NCBI GenBank assembly: GCA_017853245.1
Contig: JAFMJY010000007.1
Coordinates: 1-43,852 of the forward strand
Source: Burkholderiales bacterium
GTDB taxonomy: Bacteria; Pseudomonadota; Gammaproteobacteria; Burkholderiales; Usitatibacteraceae
DNA: 43,852 nucleotides
Direction: 5' to 3'
Shown here: positions 34,181 through 43,852 of the stretch, in pieces
Layout of the letters: each line of letters starts with the position of its first letter
How positions within the stretch are numbered: the first letter of the stretch is position 1
Notes under the pieces: generated by a model
Told to the model about the DNA's origin: nothing
Databases searched by the model: none
Seen by the model: the letters and a program-made list of their open reading frames with translations, nothing else
Program-made: the position numbers and the translations under genes

Positions 34181-34238
34181 ACGTTTCCTGCGTGACGCCC
34201 GTGTTGCCATTCCTCGGCCCGTGGCTGAATATCGCGGC

Positions 34239-36068
34239 ATGACCGACCGTGACGAATCCTCCCCGGCCTGGCGAGTCCCGCCGAGCGCCTACCTCGCCAG
34301 GCGCGAAGCGCCGTACCACGTCCCTCGCGACCCGATTTCCGTCTACGTCACCATGCGCGACGGCGTGCGGATCGCGGTCGACGCTTACCTGCCACGAGGC
34401 AGCGGCGCTCCTGCGGCTTTTCCCACGATCGTGATCGCCACGCCGTACTACCGGCGATTTCGCACGGAAGGCGAGGGCGTTGAGAATTCGCCGATGGCGT
34501 TTCGCTATCGGGATGCCTTCGTTCCCCGCGGATATGCCGTCGTCGTGATCGATGTGCGTGGCACGGGCGCGAGCTTCGGCAGCCGCGACTCGTTCCGCTC
34601 GCCCAAGGAGCGGGATGACTTCGGCGAGATCGCCGAGTGGATCGTCAGCCAGCCGTGGTCGAACGGCGCCATCGGGGCCACGGGCATCTCCTATCCCGGC
34701 GCGGCGTCGGTGTTCCTCGCGGGCACCGGCCACCCGGCGGTGAAGGCCATCGCGCCGCTCTTCGTCATCAACGAGATCTACGGCGACCAGCTCTATCCGG
34801 GTGGCATGTTGTCCAAGGTGTGGGTCGAGACGTACAACGATTGCATCGTCTCCCTCGACCACAATCGCACGAGCGAGCTGAAGAAATACGCCTACTTCAA
34901 GGATGACCGCTTGCGGGGCGTCGCGCCGGTGGATGCGGACCCGGATGGCGTGTTGCTTGCGCAAGCGATGGCCGAGCACAAGCAAAGCTTCAACCTGAAG
35001 GACGCTGCGGGAGAGTATTTCTACCGGGGCGAGGGGCTCGCCCACGATCCCGCCCTCACGCTTGAGGTGTGCAGTCCGTATCACTACTTCGACCACATCC
35101 GGCCGGATGTCGCGATCTACTCGGTTTCCGGCTGGTTCGACGGCTCGGGCTATAGCAATGCCACCATCAGCCGCTTCCTCACGCTCAATCGTGACCGACA
35201 CCATTTGCTGCTGGGCCCCTGGGACCACGGCGCGCGCACCAACGGGTCACCCTGGCGCGATGCGCAGGCGCCGGCGTTCAACCTGTTCGCGGAAGTGATT
35301 CGCTTCTTCGACCACTACCTCATGGGGTTGCCCACGGGCATGGACCAGGAGGCGAGGGTGCATTACTTCACCGTGCACACCGAGCGGTGGCAGTCGGCAC
35401 CGGATTGGCCGCCAGCCCCGCGCAATGCGCAATTGTTCCTGTCAAAGGGAAAGCTGGAGAGCCAGTCGCCCGCTCAACCATCCGCGGTCGAGTATCAGGT
35501 GGACTTCACCGTGACTACGGGGCGCCAGACCCGATTCGAGCGCCTGGGCCTGCAAGACGTGCCCGTCTATTACGGCGACTGGGGCGGGCGAGACGACGCA
35601 ATGCTTTGCTTCGAGACTGCGCCCTTCGAGCAGGACATGGAGCTCTCCGGCCATGTCATTGCGCATCTCACGGTGTCGTCGAGCGAGGCGGACGCGGCGG
35701 TGTTTCTTTATTTGAGCGAGGTGGATGCGCAAGGCAAGAGCCACTACGTCACGGAAGGGTTCCTCCGCGCGTTGCACCGGAAGACGGCCACCCCCCCGGA
35801 AAATTACCGATGCGATTGGACCTACCGGCGCTTCACCCGAGCTGATGCCGCTTTGATGAAGCCGGGTGAGCCTGAGGTACTCGAGGTGACGCTGCTGCCG
35901 ATCTCGTGGGCCTTCGCCAGGGGAAGCCGGCTGCGGCTTTCCATCGCCGGTGCGGATGCTCTGCACTTTCCCCAGGTGCCGCATGGCCGGCCGCCAAGGC
36001 TCACGATTCATTGCGGTGGTGCGAGGGGCTCGCGTCTCGCGCTGCCGCTCAGGCCTCGGCTAGACTGA
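34239..36068 (+). CDS. CocE/NonD-family hydrolase (X-Pro dipeptidyl-peptidase S15 type)
   Basis: This 609-residue serine hydrolase is of the family that includes cocaine esterase, glutaryl-7-ACA acylase and X-Pro dipeptidases. The alpha/beta-hydrolase domain has the nucleophile S151 in GISYPG, D301 in GWFDGSG and H330 in GPWDHG, a complete triad. The C-terminal jelly-roll PepX_C domain starts near residue 360 and includes LSGHVIAHLTVSSSEADAAVFLYL. No signal peptide is seen. The ATG at 34239 is the most conserved-looking start; the frame is open further upstream across the intergenic region. The ester or amide substrate is unknown. The Bug receptor gene follows after 52 bases. Confidence 0.9.
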   Translation: MTDRDESSPAWRVPPSAYLARREAPYHVPRDPISVYVTMRDGVRIAVDAYLPRGSGAPAAFPTIVIATPYYRRFRTEGEGVENSPMAFRYRDAFVPRGYAVVVIDVRGTGASFGSRDSFRSPKERDDFGEIAEWIVSQPWSNGAIGATGISYPGAASVFLAGTGHPAVKAIAPLFVINEIYGDQLYPGGMLSKVWVETYNDCIVSLDHNRTSELKKYAYFKDDRLRGVAPVDADPDGVLLAQAMAEHKQSFNLKDAAGEYFYRGEGLAHDPALTLEVCSPYHYFDHIRPDVAIYSVSGWFDGSGYSNATISRFLTLNRDRHHLLLGPWDHGARTNGSPWRDAQAPAFNLFAEVIRFFDHYLMGLPTGMDQEARVHYFTVHTERWQSAPDWPPAPRNAQLFLSKGKLESQSPAQPSAVEYQVDFTVTTGRQTRFERLGLQDVPVYYGDWGGRDDAMLCFETAPFEQDMELSGHVIAHLTVSSSEADAAVFLYLSEVDAQGKSHYVTEGFLRALHRKTATPPENYRCDWTYRRFTRADAALMKPGEPEVLEVTLLPISWAFARGSRLRLSIAGADALHFPQVPHGRPPRLTIHCGGARGSRLALPLRPRLD

Positions 36069-36120
36069 AGGCAAAGGCCGTCGTGATCGTCCCCATTCGA
36101 TTCTGCTCAAAGGAGAACCC

Positions 36121-37116
36121 GTGAGAGCCCTTCCCTCGTTTTGCCCCGCGCGCCGTGCTGCCATTGCATTCAGCGCCGCGGTGCTGGCGTTTCCCCTGAT
36201 CGCGGCCGCGCAGTCCGATTACCCCAGCCGTCCGATCAAGATCATCGTGCCATGGCCTGCCGGGGGAGCGACGGATAACGTCGCCCGGGTGGTAGCGCAA
36301 AAGATTTCGCCGGTTTTGAAGCAGCCCGTGGTGGTGGAGAACCGCCCCGGGGCTACGGGCACCATTGGCACCCAATCGGTCATCCAGTCGCCGGCCGATG
36401 GCTACACGCTGCTGTTCCTGGCAGCAAGCCTGCACACCTTCAGCCCGCATCTGATGAAGGACATGAAGTTCGACACCGTGTCTGACATCACGCCCATCTC
36501 CGTGAGCGTGCAGTTCCCGTATGTGCTGGCGGTGAATACGGACAGCCCGTACAAGACCGTAGGAGACTTGGTGAAAGCCGCCAGGGCGCAACCCGGCAAG
36601 CTCGCCTACGGCTCGTTCGGCGTGGGTAGCGGCCCCAATATCATCTCGGAGCTCTTCAAGCAGCAAACCGGCACCGACATCCTGCACGTCCCCTACAAGG
36701 GCGGGTCGCAGGTGACGGCGGCGCTGATGGGCGGCGAGATTCCCTTCATGTTCGACTCGCTACCCTCGCCTCTGGGGCAGATTCGCGGCGGCAAGTTGCG
36801 CGCGCTGGCAGTGACGGGCGCCACGCGCTCGTCGCTGGTTCCCGAGGTGCCGACGCTCAAGGAATCCGGCGTCAACATCGAGGCGATCATCTGGCTGGGC
36901 CTAGGTGGGCCGCCCAAGCTGCCGCCGGACGTGACGGCCAAGCTCTTCGATGCCATGAAGCAGATCTCTACGGACCCAGACCTTCAGAAGCGCATGGCCG
37001 ACATGGGCGCCGAGGCCACTGTGAGCAAGTCGCCCGAGCAATTCCGCCAGTTCATGCTCGCCGAGCGAGAGCGCTGGGGAAAGGTGATTCGCGAGGCGAA
37101 GATCTCGGCGAATTGA
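36121..37116 (+). CDS. Tripartite tricarboxylate transporter substrate-binding protein (Bug/TctC family)
   Basis: This is a 331-residue periplasmic solute receptor. A signal peptide (about 1-31, ending IAAAQS) is followed by the canonical Bug start YPSRPIKIIVPWPAGGATDNVAR. The ligand-binding and hinge motifs NRPGATGTIG, SPADGYTLL, HVPYKGG and FDSLPSPLGQIRGGKLRALAVT follow. The GTG at 36121 has GGAG seven bases upstream. No tctA/tctB membrane partners lie nearby, so it is an orphan, as is very common in Burkholderiales. Cotranscription with the upstream hydrolase suggests it may capture that enzyme's substrate or product, but this is inference. Confidence 0.93.
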   Translation: MRALPSFCPARRAAIAFSAAVLAFPLIAAAQSDYPSRPIKIIVPWPAGGATDNVARVVAQKISPVLKQPVVVENRPGATGTIGTQSVIQSPADGYTLLFLAASLHTFSPHLMKDMKFDTVSDITPISVSVQFPYVLAVNTDSPYKTVGDLVKAARAQPGKLAYGSFGVGSGPNIISELFKQQTGTDILHVPYKGGSQVTAALMGGEIPFMFDSLPSPLGQIRGGKLRALAVTGATRSSLVPEVPTLKESGVNIEAIIWLGLGGPPKLPPDVTAKLFDAMKQISTDPDLQKRMADMGAEATVSKSPEQFRQFMLAERERWGKVIREAKISAN

Positions 37117-37132
37117 GAGGATTCCCAGGCGA

Positions 37133-37849
37133 CTAACACGGGGCTGAGGGGCTCCGGTGCGCTGCCAATGTGCAGCGTTGCTGGCCTTGCGCGTCAAAGT
37201 TGCCAGGCTGCAGCCACGCCTCGAATGCGGCCTTGATCGCCGGCCAATCGCCATCGACTATCGCGAACCAGGCCGTATCTCGGGTTCGCCCTTTGTAAAT
37301 CATGTGTTGGCGGAAGATGCCCTCGAACTGAAATCCCAGTCGCAGGGCCGCGCGCCGTGATGGGGCGTTCAGGCTGTCGCACTTCCACTCGAAGCGCCGA
37401 TAGCGCAGGTCATCGAAGGCGCGCTTCATCAACAGAAACACCGCCTCGGTCGCGCCAGGTGTGCGCTGCAGTTTCGGTGAGAAGTTGATGTGGCCGACCT
37501 CAATCACGCCATTGGCGCGGTCGATGCGCATGAGGGACTCCACGCCTACCGCCTGGCCGGAATGCTTGTCGACGACGGCGTAGAACAGCGGGTCTTCCGT
37601 CGAAGCGGACTTCGCCACCCACTCCCGGAACGCCTCGCGCGTGCGCGGCTTGTCGGAGAAGAGGTAGGTCCAGTTTCGGCCCTCGGGATCGGACTCGTGG
37701 GCGGCAAAGAGCTCGTCCGCATGCCGCGCCGGGTCGAGCTGTTGCAGCCGAATGAAGCGCCCGTCGAGGGCAATTGGGTCGGGATACGGGCGGGCCGTCC
37801 AATTGGGGAGGGCGGGGCCGACGGGTTGCGGCGCGTTGGCATTCTTCAT
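37133..37849 (-). CDS. GNAT-family N-acetyltransferase (RimJ/RimL-like)
   Basis: This is a 238-residue Acetyltransf_3-type enzyme. The GNAT fold shows VGVESLMRIDRANGVIEVGHI (strands 3-4), the acetyl-CoA loop around QRTPGATEAVFLLMKRAF, and the later RFEWKCDSLNAPSRRAALRLGFQFEGIFR segment. Relatives acetylate amino groups of proteins or small molecules; the target here is unknown. Its ATG overlaps the stop of the upstream AraC-type regulator as ATGA, so the two are coupled. It converges on the Bug gene with 16 bases between stops. Confidence 0.9.
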   Translation of the reverse strand: MKNANAPQPVGPALPNWTARPYPDPIALDGRFIRLQQLDPARHADELFAAHESDPEGRNWTYLFSDKPRTREAFREWVAKSASTEDPLFYAVVDKHSGQAVGVESLMRIDRANGVIEVGHINFSPKLQRTPGATEAVFLLMKRAFDDLRYRRFEWKCDSLNAPSRRAALRLGFQFEGIFRQHMIYKGRTRDTAWFAIVDGDWPAIKAAFEAWLQPGNFDAQGQQRCTLAAHRSPSAPC

Positions 37850-38829
37850 CGGGTGGCCTTGCGTGCTTGCGTGGGGGTAACACCGTAGGCGGATCGGTAT
37901 CGACGCGTGAAGTGTGCCGCATCCGCGAATCCCGCCTCGGCGGCCACGTCGGAAACGGCGCGACCGGTCTCCAGCAGCAGTTGGTGCGCGTGTCGCAGGC
38001 GCAGCTGCCTCGCATAGGTGGCCGGGCTTACGCCCAGCTCGGCCCGGAACACGCGCTCGAGTTGCCGCACGCCGATTTTCAATTCCGCGGCCATGTCCGC
38101 CACCGACATGCGGCTATCGACGTTGCGCTCGAGAAGCAGCAGCGCGCGCCGCACCCAGACGTTCTGCGCGGTCTCCGTGCCAGCGGGCTGCGGCGTCGCG
38201 GAGGGCAGCGGTGCCTTCTCGATGAGGATGCGCAGTGCCTTGCGCGATTCCGCCTTGCCGACCTGGCGCTCGATCAAGTGCGCGGCGAGATGGGTCACGC
38301 TCGTTCCACCCGCGCAGGTGATGCGGTCTCGATCCGTGACGAAAAGCGGGCTTGAGGTGACCTCGTGCCGCGGAAACTCACGCGTGAACTCGCGGTAGTG
38401 AAACCAGCTCACGCACGCGCGGTAGCCATCCAGGAGGCCCGCACGCGCGAGGATGAAGCTGCCCGTGCACACGCCCGCCAGGGGAACGCGCTGCTGCGCG
38501 CAGCGCTTCAGGAATTTGATGAGGCGGGCGTCGATGCGTCGCCCGCCGCTGATGAGGCCGCCCACGACCACCACGATGTCGTGGCTCCCCGCTTCGTCCA
38601 GGCGAAGCGTGGGCGTCACTTCGACGCCGCAACTCGCCCGGATGGGCGCGAGGTCAGGCGAGAGCACCTCCCACTGGCAGCGCACAGGTCGGCTGCGATC
38701 GCCCTCGTCAGCCGCCAGGCGCAGGGCGTCCACGAACGAGGAGAACGCCACCAGCGTGAAGGAGGGCTGCAGGACGAATCCCACTCGCAGCGGGCGCGGG
38801 GCAGCGGGTTTGGGGGCGGCGTGACGCAA
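37846..38829 (-). CDS. GlxA-type AraC-family transcriptional regulator (GbdR/SouR-like)
   Basis: This is a 327-residue regulator. The N-terminal DJ-1/PfpI-like (GATase1) domain, about 14-190, has the nucleophile-elbow region [14 protein letters not shown]. The C-terminal AraC DNA-binding domain, about 220-327, contains [21 protein letters not shown] and the second helix-turn-helix [22 protein letters not shown]. This architecture is that of GbdR, CdhR and SouR, which sense glycine betaine derivatives, carnitine or sarcosine. Its divergent position beside sdaA-soxBDA strongly suggests control of those genes. The start is TTG at 38829, since an in-frame stop (TAG) lies just upstream; GAGA eight bases upstream may serve as ribosome site. 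Confidence 0.9.
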   Translation of the reverse strand: MRHAAPKPAAPRPLRVGFVLQPSFTLVAFSSFVDALRLAADEGDRSRPVRCQWEVLSPDLAPIRASCGVEVTPTLRLDEAGSHDIVVVVGGLISGGRRIDARLIKFLKRCAQQRVPLAGVCTGSFILARAGLLDGYRACVSWFHYREFTREFPRHEVTSSPLFVTDRDRITCAGGTSVTHLAAHLIERQVGKAESRKALRILIEKAPLPSATPQPAGTETAQNVWVRRALLLLERNVDSRMSVADMAAELKIGVRQLERVFRAELGVSPATYARQLRLRHAHQLLLETGRAVSDVAAEAGFADAAHFTRRYRSAYGVTPTQARKATR

Positions 38830-38891
38830 ACGGGCTATCTCATGTCGTAATTGGACAAGGTCGGCATTGTGCCCGATGGTTGAATCCTTCG

Positions 38892-38914
38892 CAGTCAGAC
38901 TCGAAGCCTGACTG
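38892..38914 (+). promoter_or_regulatory. Inverted repeat just upstream of sdaA
   Basis: CAGTCAG and CTGACTG form a perfect 7-base inverted repeat around a 9-base spacer. It ends seven bases before the sdaA ATG and overlaps the ribosome-binding region (GGGA at 38914-38917). It may be an operator for the divergent AraC-type regulator or an mRNA hairpin limiting sdaA translation. Confidence 0.45.
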
Positions 38915-38921
38915 GGAAACC

Positions 38922-40298
<1,377 letters not shown>

Positions 40299-40316
40299 GG
40301 CCCTGAGGAGAACGCG

Positions 40317-41567
40317 ATGTCCCGTTATTCGATATTTTCCCTGGCGCGGAACGCGCTCTCGTACCACGAGAACTGGTCGCGGGCGTGGCGCAGCCCCGAG
40401 CCCAAGCGCGAGTACGACGCGATCATCGTTGGCGGCGGTGGCCACGGCCTCGCGACCGCGTACTACCTGGCGAAGGAGCACGGCATCACCAACGTGGCCG
40501 TGCTCGAGAAGGGCTGGATCGGCGGCGGCAACACGGGCCGCAACACCACGATCGTGCGCTCGAACTATCTGTGGGACGAAGCCACGCACCTCTACGAGAA
40601 GGCGATGAAGCTCTGGGAGGGGCTCTCGCAGGACCTCAACTACAACGTCATGTTCAGCCAGCGCGGCGTGCTGAACCTGGGCCACACGCTGCAGGACATG
40701 CGCGACATCGAGCGGCGCGTGAACGCCAATCGCCTGAACGGCATCGATGGCGTGGTGCTGGACACGAAGGGGGTGAAGGAGATCGTTCCCATCATCAATG
40801 ACTCGCCCAACGCGCGCTACCCGATCCTCGGCGCTTCCTTTCAGCCGCGTGCCGGCGTGGCGCGCCATGACGCCGTCGCCTGGGGCTTTGCGCGCGGGGC
40901 GGACCAACGCGGCGTGGACATCATCCAGAACTGCGAGGTGAAAGGGATTCGCCGGGAGAACGGTTGTGTCGTCGGCGTGGAGACGAACAAGGGGTTCATC
41001 GCCTCGAAGAAAGTGGGCGTGGTAGCCGCCGGGCACTCGAGCGTCATCGCCAGCATGGCAGGCATCCGGCTGCCGCTGGAGAGCCACCCGCTGCAGGCGC
41101 TGGTGTCGGAGTCCATCAAGCCGTGCATTCCCACCGTGATCATGTCCAACGCCGTGCACGGTTACATCAGCCAATCGGACAAGGGCGACCTGGTGATCGG
41201 CGCTGGCATCGACTCCTACGTCGGCTACGGGCAGCGTGGCAGTTATTCGATCATCGAGGGCACGCTCGCCGCCATTGTCGAACTGTTTCCGACCTTGAGC
41301 CGCGTACGAATGAACCGCCAGTGGGGCGGCATCGTGGACGTGTGTCCCGACGCCTGTCCGATCATCAGCCTCACGCCGGTAAAGGGGCTCTACTTCAACT
41401 GTGGCTGGGGCACGGGCGGCTTCAAGGCCACGCCGGGCTCGGGCTGGGTGTTCGCGCACACCATCGCGCAGGATCGGCCCCATGAGCTCAATGCCGCGTT
41501 TTCGCTCGACCGCTTCTCGACCGGCCATCTGATTGACGAGCACGGCGCCGCTGCCGTGGCTCACTGA
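40317..41567 (+). CDS. soxB: Sarcosine oxidase, beta subunit
   Basis: SoxB is the catalytic flavoprotein subunit of heterotetrameric sarcosine oxidase, which demethylates N-methylglycine to glycine with transfer of the methyl carbon to tetrahydrofolate or release as formaldehyde. The 416-residue protein has the FAD motif [17 protein letters not shown] at about 36-52, [17 protein letters not shown], and H184 in [11 protein letters not shown], the probable covalent FMN attachment histidine by analogy with characterised tetrameric enzymes. The ATG at 40317 has GAGGAGA upstream. soxD follows after 11 bases. Confidence 0.96.
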   Translation: MSRYSIFSLARNALSYHENWSRAWRSPEPKREYDAIIVGGGGHGLATAYYLAKEHGITNVAVLEKGWIGGGNTGRNTTIVRSNYLWDEATHLYEKAMKLWEGLSQDLNYNVMFSQRGVLNLGHTLQDMRDIERRVNANRLNGIDGVVLDTKGVKEIVPIINDSPNARYPILGASFQPRAGVARHDAVAWGFARGADQRGVDIIQNCEVKGIRRENGCVVGVETNKGFIASKKVGVVAAGHSSVIASMAGIRLPLESHPLQALVSESIKPCIPTVIMSNAVHGYISQSDKGDLVIGAGIDSYVGYGQRGSYSIIEGTLAAIVELFPTLSRVRMNRQWGGIVDVCPDACPIISLTPVKGLYFNCGWGTGGFKATPGSGWVFAHTIAQDRPHELNAAFSLDRFSTGHLIDEHGAAAVAH

Positions 41568-41578
41568 GGAATCTCGCC

Positions 41579-41860
41579 ATGCTGATCCTTCATTGCCCCT
41601 GGTGCGGCCCCCGCAGCCAGACCGAGTTCGCCTACGGCGGCGAGGCGCACATTGCGCGGCCCCTGAGCCCCGAGTCCCTGTCGGATGCCGAGTGGGCCGA
41701 CTACCTGTTCATGCGCAAGAACCCCAAGGGCCGGCACCTGGAGCAGTGGGGCCACGCCATGGGCTGCCGGCGCTGGTTCAACGTCGAGCGGGATACCGCC
41801 ACCTACGCGATCCAGGGCTCCTACAAGATGGGCGAAGAGCCCCCGGGGGGGCAGCGATGA
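41579..41860 (+). CDS. soxD: Sarcosine oxidase, delta subunit
   Basis: SoxD is the small zinc-binding structural subunit of heterotetrameric sarcosine oxidase. The 93-residue protein carries the zinc ligands C6 and C9 (HCPWCG) and H59 and C63 (WGHAMGC), plus the conserved GEAHIARP and FMRKNPKG stretches. The ATG at 41579 is preceded by GAGGA. Its TGA overlaps the soxA ATG in ATGA. Confidence 0.96.
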   Translation: MLILHCPWCGPRSQTEFAYGGEAHIARPLSPESLSDAEWADYLFMRKNPKGRHLEQWGHAMGCRRWFNVERDTATYAIQGSYKMGEEPPGGQR

Positions 41861-43852
41861 ACGCGCAACGCTTTCGGCTGCCGAGTGGCGGGCGCGTCGA
41901 CCGATCGCGGCCAGTGTCGTTTCGCTTCAACGGCAAGCACTACGCAGGCTACGCTGGCGACACGCTTGCCTCGGCGCTGCTCGCCAACGGAGTCTCGATG
42001 GTGGCGCGAAGCTGGAAGTACCACCGGCCGCGCGGCATCGTTTCTGCGGGAGTCGAGGAGCCGAACGCGCTCGTGCAGCTGGAGGAGGGCCGGTACACGG
42101 TGCCCAACGCGCGCATGACCGAGACGCCGCTCTACGAGGGGTTGGTGGCACACAGTGTCAATGCGTGGCCCAGCCTCGACTGGGACCTGCTCTCGATCAA
42201 CAGCCTTTTCGCGAGGCTGATGCCGGCCGGGTTCTATTACAAGACCTTCATGTGGCCCAAGTCGTTCTGGATGAAGTACGAGCATTTCATCCGCAAGGCG
42301 TCGGGGCTGGGGCGGGCGCCGGAACACGTCGACCCCGACACCTACGACAAGACCAACGCCCATTGCGACGTGCTGGTGGTCGGCGGCGGGCCGTCGGGCC
42401 TCGCGGCAGCGCTCGCTGCTGGACGGACGGGTGCCCGGGTCATTCTTGCGGACAACGGCGAAGAGTTCGGCGGGCTGCTGCTCGATTTAGCCCGTGCCCG
42501 CATTGATGGCCGGCCTGGCGCGGAATGGGTTGCCAACGCCGTAGCTGAGCTCTCGCGCATGCCGGATGTGACGCTGCTTCCGCGCAGCACGGTCTTCGGC
42601 TACCACGACCAGAATTACCTCACGATCGCGCAGCGCCTCACGGACCATCTGCCGGTGGCTTCCCGGCGGGGCCGCCGGGAGCGGGTGTGGCGCGTGCGGG
42701 CGAAACGGGTGGTGCTGGCCGCCGGAGCCTTCGAGCGGCCGCTCGTGTTCGGCAACAACGACCTGCCCGGCATCATGCTCGCGTCCGCAGCATCGACGTA
42801 TTGCAACCGCTACGGTGTGCAACCCGGATCCCGGGCCGTCCTGTTCACCAACAACGATGGCGCATACGAGACGGCCCTCGACCTTCGGGCGGCGGGTATT
42901 CCTGTCGTGGCGGTGGACGTTCGCCACGCGCCGGTCGGCCCTGGTGTCGAGGCAGCTGCCGCGGTGGGCATCGAAATCATCCGCGGCTCGGTGATCACGG
43001 AAGCGCACGGCGGGCGTCGCGTGGATTCCGTGCGTGTTGCTTCGGTCGACGAACCGGGCGAGCGCATTACCGGCGGTGTGCGCGAGATCCGTTGCGACCT
43101 CGTTGCCACGTCGGGAGGCTGGAGCCCTGCCGTGCACCTGCACGCGCAATCGGGTGCCCGACCCCGTTTCGACGACGCGCGAGCCTGTTTCGTCCCGGGC
43201 ACGGCTCTTCAGGCCGAGCGCTCCGTGGGGGCCTGCAACGGCGCCTTCCAGTTGGCGGAGTGCCTCTCTGACGGGTTCGCGGCAGGGGCCGAGGCGGCTG
43301 TCCTCGCGGGACGCGCGGGCCATGCGGGCTCCCCGCCGCAATCGGGCGCTTCCGAGGGCCTTGCGTCGTCGCTGCAACCCCTATGGCTGGTTCCGGGCGA
43401 ACACCCGCCCGGGCGGGGACCGAAGCAGTTCGTCGATCTGCAGAACGACGTAGCAGCTGCGGACATCCTGCTTGCGGTGCGGGAAGGCTTTCACTCGATC
43501 GAGCACGTGAAGCGCTACACGGCGCTGGGCTTCGGCACCGACCAGGGCAAGCTTGGCAACATCAACGGCATGGGCATCGTCGCCCAGGCGCTGGGTCAGG
43601 ACATGGCGAGCACCGGTACGACGACTTTCCGGCCGAACTTCACGCCGGTGACCTTCGGCGCCATTGCCGGCCGGGAGATGGGCGACCTGCTGGATCCCAT
43701 TCGCCAGACGCCGATGCACGACTGGAACGTCTCGCGTGGCGCACCGTTCGAGAACGTTGGCCAGTGGAAACGGGCGTGGTACTACCCGAAGCCGGGAGAA
43801 GACCTGCACGCCGCGGTCAATCGGGAATGCCTCGCGGTTCGCAACGGCGTGG
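41857..43852 (+). CDS. soxA: Sarcosine oxidase, alpha subunit (3' end beyond window)
   Basis: SoxA is the large subunit that binds NAD and tetrahydrofolate. The frame is open from the ATG at 41857 to the window edge, 665 codons of an expected 950-1000. Visible are the N-terminal ferredoxin-like Fer2_4 domain without cluster cysteines (FRLPSGGRVDRSRPVSF, ASALLANGV, SWKYHRPRG), the NAD-binding VVGGGPSGLAAALA near residue 174, RVVLAAGAFERPLVF, and the linker leading into the aminomethyltransferase (GcvT-like) domain at about 630 onward, which is mostly missing. soxG, usually next, would lie outside the window. Confidence 0.95.
   Translation, partial: MNAQRFRLPSGGRVDRSRPVSFRFNGKHYAGYAGDTLASALLANGVSMVARSWKYHRPRGIVSAGVEEPNALVQLEEGRYTVPNARMTETPLYEGLVAHSVNAWPSLDWDLLSINSLFARLMPAGFYYKTFMWPKSFWMKYEHFIRKASGLGRAPEHVDPDTYDKTNAHCDVLVVGGGPSGLAAALAAGRTGARVILADNGEEFGGLLLDLARARIDGRPGAEWVANAVAELSRMPDVTLLPRSTVFGYHDQNYLTIAQRLTDHLPVASRRGRRERVWRVRAKRVVLAAGAFERPLVFGNNDLPGIMLASAASTYCNRYGVQPGSRAVLFTNNDGAYETALDLRAAGIPVVAVDVRHAPVGPGVEAAAAVGIEIIRGSVITEAHGGRRVDSVRVASVDEPGERITGGVREIRCDLVATSGGWSPAVHLHAQSGARPRFDDARACFVPGTALQAERSVGACNGAFQLAECLSDGFAAGAEAAVLAGRAGHAGSPPQSGASEGLASSLQPLWLVPGEHPPGRGPKQFVDLQNDVAAADILLAVREGFHSIEHVKRYTALGFGTDQGKLGNINGMGIVAQALGQDMASTGTTTFRPNFTPVTFGAIAGREMGDLLDPIRQTPMHDWNVSRGAPFENVGQWKRAWYYPKPGEDLHAAVNRECLAVRNGV

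Overview
The window looks like a chromosomal contig from a high-GC betaproteobacterium, probably Burkholderiales-like and probably metagenomic. The main evidence is the conserved block nadB / rpoE-rseA-rseB-mucD-glutaredoxin-lepA-lepB-DUF4845-rnc-era-recO-pdxJ-nagZ, followed by uvrC-pgsA-tRNA-Gly-tRNA-Cys, together with a Bug/TctC-type solute receptor. Taxonomy is inferred from gene order and codon use only. The left edge is a true contig end: bases 1-27 are an Illumina TruSeq adapter, so biological sequence starts at base 28 and glgC is cut there. The right edge cuts soxA.

Layout. (1) 28-8917, minus strand: TauE-like permease, 3-hydroxyacyl-CoA dehydrogenase, Tat-exported amidohydrolase, then glgP-glgB-glgC. 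From the dehydrogenase to glgC the gaps are 0-20 bases, so glycogen breakdown, branching and ADP-glucose synthesis probably share a transcript with two catabolic-looking genes. (2) 8965-10179, plus: an MFS transporter whose stop codon overlaps that of the convergent CBS gene. (3) 10176-15947, minus: nadB-nnr-ETF:ubiquinone oxidoreductase-CBS-CBS. This combines NAD synthesis, NAD(P)HX repair, electron transfer to quinone and two small CBS-domain proteins. (4) 15948-19978, plus: the sigma-E envelope-stress operon behind a good sigma-E-type promoter, closed by a stem-loop terminator. (5) 20062-27407, plus: a tightly overlapped housekeeping chain lepA to nagZ, in which acpS is absent from its usual place between pdxJ and nagZ. 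(6) 27458-30152, plus: uvrC, pgsA and two tRNAs with a strong terminator between them.

(7) 30381-34088, minus: a more accessory-looking segment. It holds a lipoprotein with calcium-loop (FG-GAP/VCBS-like) motifs at visibly lower GC, a glutathione S-transferase, an unrecognised 158-residue helical protein, and a glutaredoxin-fold protein lacking the catalytic cysteine. (8) 34239-37116, plus: a CocE/NonD-type hydrolase and an orphan TTT/Bug receptor. (9) 37133-38829, minus: a GNAT acetyltransferase gene overlapped by its upstream GlxA-type AraC regulator. (10) 38922-43852, plus: sdaA-soxB-soxD-soxA, divergent from that regulator. The logic of this last block is sarcosine to glycine plus a one-carbon unit, then serine, then pyruvate, probably under the GbdR/SouR-like regulator.

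I found no CRISPR array, rRNA, insertion sequence, integrase or phage gene. The only gene-free stretch over 300 bases is 32184-32520; 30153-30380 (228 bases) also shows nothing recognisable. No strong candidate for an undescribed system emerged. The items most worth checking are the Cys-less glutaredoxin-fold protein with its coupled partner, the cysteine cluster in RseA, the mixed glycogen operon, and the two CBS genes following ETF:ubiquinone oxidoreductase.
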